From the NCBI GenBank assembly GCA_044349205.1, contig JBIKRJ010000152.1:1-5919 (forward strand): DNA of 5,919 nt. The letters are read 5' to 3'. Shown one piece after another: positions 4,972-5,919 of the stretch. The position numbers and the translations under genes are program-made. A model generated the notes under the pieces. The model was not told the origin of the DNA, searched no databases, and saw only the letters and a list, made by a program, of their open reading frames with translations. Origin of the DNA: UBA9547 sp044349205 (GTDB taxonomy: Bacteria > Bacteroidota > Bacteroidia > Cytophagales > UBA9547). The first letter of the stretch is position 1, and the number at the start of each line of letters is the position of its first letter.

Positions 4972-5919
4972 TTACGTTGCCAAATATTTCCCAAAGGGTA
5001 GTTTTTCAACAAGCAAAACAAGAAGCCAAGAAAAGAAAATACACAATATTGTAAATAAGGGAATTCCTACTACTGGAGGCATTATTGATAATGGATTTAT
5101 TCCCATTGCTGTCCAAAACCTAAGAACAAGAATGTGCGAGAGGTATATTCCGTAACTGTATTTACTCAGTTGCTCCGAAACATTATCGCGTATTGAGCAA
5201 GGTTTTAAAACTGCATACTTAAATGACAAAAAAATACCGATTGAAAGGCACATGATGTTTAAAGAGAAGGAATTTTGCAAGAATGAAGGTGCATAAAATT
5301 GATTTTTTGCGGTAAGGTAATTGGTTCCAAGTATGGTCGCAATCAGACCGACAAAATATAAAATTCCTGACCAACGTCTTACCTGAATATTGGATTTAAA
5401 TGTTTTTTTATAAAAAAAATGGCCTAAAACTAAATAACCTATATAACCTGAAAAATAACGCAACTCCAATTTAAGTTTGAGCATTTCATATTGTTCCAAA
5501 TGACATATGATAAACCAAATACATAATAAGTATAAAAGTTCAGAATCGGATGCGGTGCTTGTCCATTTGGAAAGAATTGGTATGAATAGGTACAAACCAA
5601 TTATCATATACACATACCACAAATGAAATGAAATGCCACTAGCGTACACATTATTTAAAATTACTTTAGAGATACTCAAAAGTGTACTTGAGTCTTTTAG
5701 CATACTCAAGTCCCAAATCAGGTAAATAGACCCCCAAAAAAGAAAAGGAAATATCAGTCGTCTGAATTTTTTATTGAGGAAATCTTTCAGCATATATTCT
5801 CTTGAAAGCATCAAGGCGCCAGTCAGCATTACAAAAATTGGCACACAAAATCTAACAGATGAGGAATAGATTAAAGATGCCCACCAATCAACTTTAGGGA
5901 TATCCAAATAATGGTTTGA
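4972..5919 (-). CDS. membrane acyltransferase, acyltransferase-3 family, N-terminus cut by window edge
   Basis: The reading frame is open to the window edge; 315 residues are visible. A TTG at 5907-5905 is the first possible start inside the window, but SNHY precedes it in frame and the family's first membrane segment, with its usual Arg/His active-site residues, is absent. The true start therefore lies outside and about 30-50 residues are missing. Visible family features, counted from the edge: VRFCVPIFVMLTGALML (22-38), FRRLIFPFLFWG, FHLWYVYMIIGLYLF and the late SKYSYGIYLSH (252-262), with about nine hydrophobic segments. Relatives move acetyl or other acyl groups onto surface sugars, O-antigen or exopolysaccharide; the acceptor here is unknown. 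It is AT-richer than its neighbours: 5401-5460 has only 13 G or C in 60. It converges on the permease gene and is probably functionally unrelated to it. Confidence 0.88.
   Translation of the reverse strand, partial: SNHYLDIPKVDWWASLIYSSSVRFCVPIFVMLTGALMLSREYMLKDFLNKKFRRLIFPFLFWGSIYLIWDLSMLKDSSTLLSISKVILNNVYASGISFHLWYVYMIIGLYLFIPILSKWTSTASDSELLYLLCIWFIICHLEQYEMLKLKLELRYFSGYIGYLVLGHFFYKKTFKSNIQVRRWSGILYFVGLIATILGTNYLTAKNQFYAPSFLQNSFSLNIMCLSIGIFLSFKYAVLKPCSIRDNVSEQLSKYSYGIYLSHILVLRFWTAMGINPLSIMPPVVGIPLFTILCIFFSWLLVLLVEKLPFGKYLAT

Overview
The window looks like chromosomal DNA from a heterotrophic member of the Bacteroidota, probably near Cytophagales or Flavobacteriia. The grounds are moderate GC content, A-rich leaders without clear Shine-Dalgarno sequences in front of most genes, TAnnTTTG-type -7 promoter elements, and the sequence style of PurC and isocitrate dehydrogenase. 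This placement is inferred from style only; no marker gene was compared. No rRNA, tRNA, CRISPR array or mobile element was seen.

Layout: (1) 1-792, minus strand: purC (SAICAR synthase), cut at its C-terminus by the window edge and apparently starting at TTG. (2) 948-1871, minus: a LysR-type regulator of the CbbR/CmpR-like subgroup. (3) 1872-1962: a compact divergent control region with two AT-rich dyads and a -7-like element for each direction. (4) 1963-3835, plus: an apparent operon of icd (isocitrate dehydrogenase with a Thermus-like C-terminal extension), a charged 80-residue protein and a 57-residue two-helix membrane protein that is easily missed because it is so short. (5) 3860-3911: a 21-bp hairpin with a 3-nt bulge. 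(6) 3942-4910, plus: an SbtA-family (sodium-dependent bicarbonate transporter-like) permease. (7) 4920-4944: a terminator-like hairpin between convergent genes. (8) 4972-5919, minus: a membrane acyltransferase-3 family gene, cut at its N-terminus and lower in GC.

The most interesting reading is that the lysR-icd-small genes-sbtA block forms one inorganic-carbon and TCA-cycle module. CbbR-like regulators elsewhere sense carbon metabolites and control carbon uptake or fixation. Isocitrate dehydrogenase releases CO2 and makes 2-oxoglutarate, a known ligand of the cyanobacterial regulator NdhR, and SbtA-type permeases import bicarbonate. No RuBisCO, carbonic anhydrase or SbtB partner is visible, so any role would be anaplerotic or in CO2 homeostasis, not autotrophy. 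The link rests on gene order and family resemblance and is a hypothesis.
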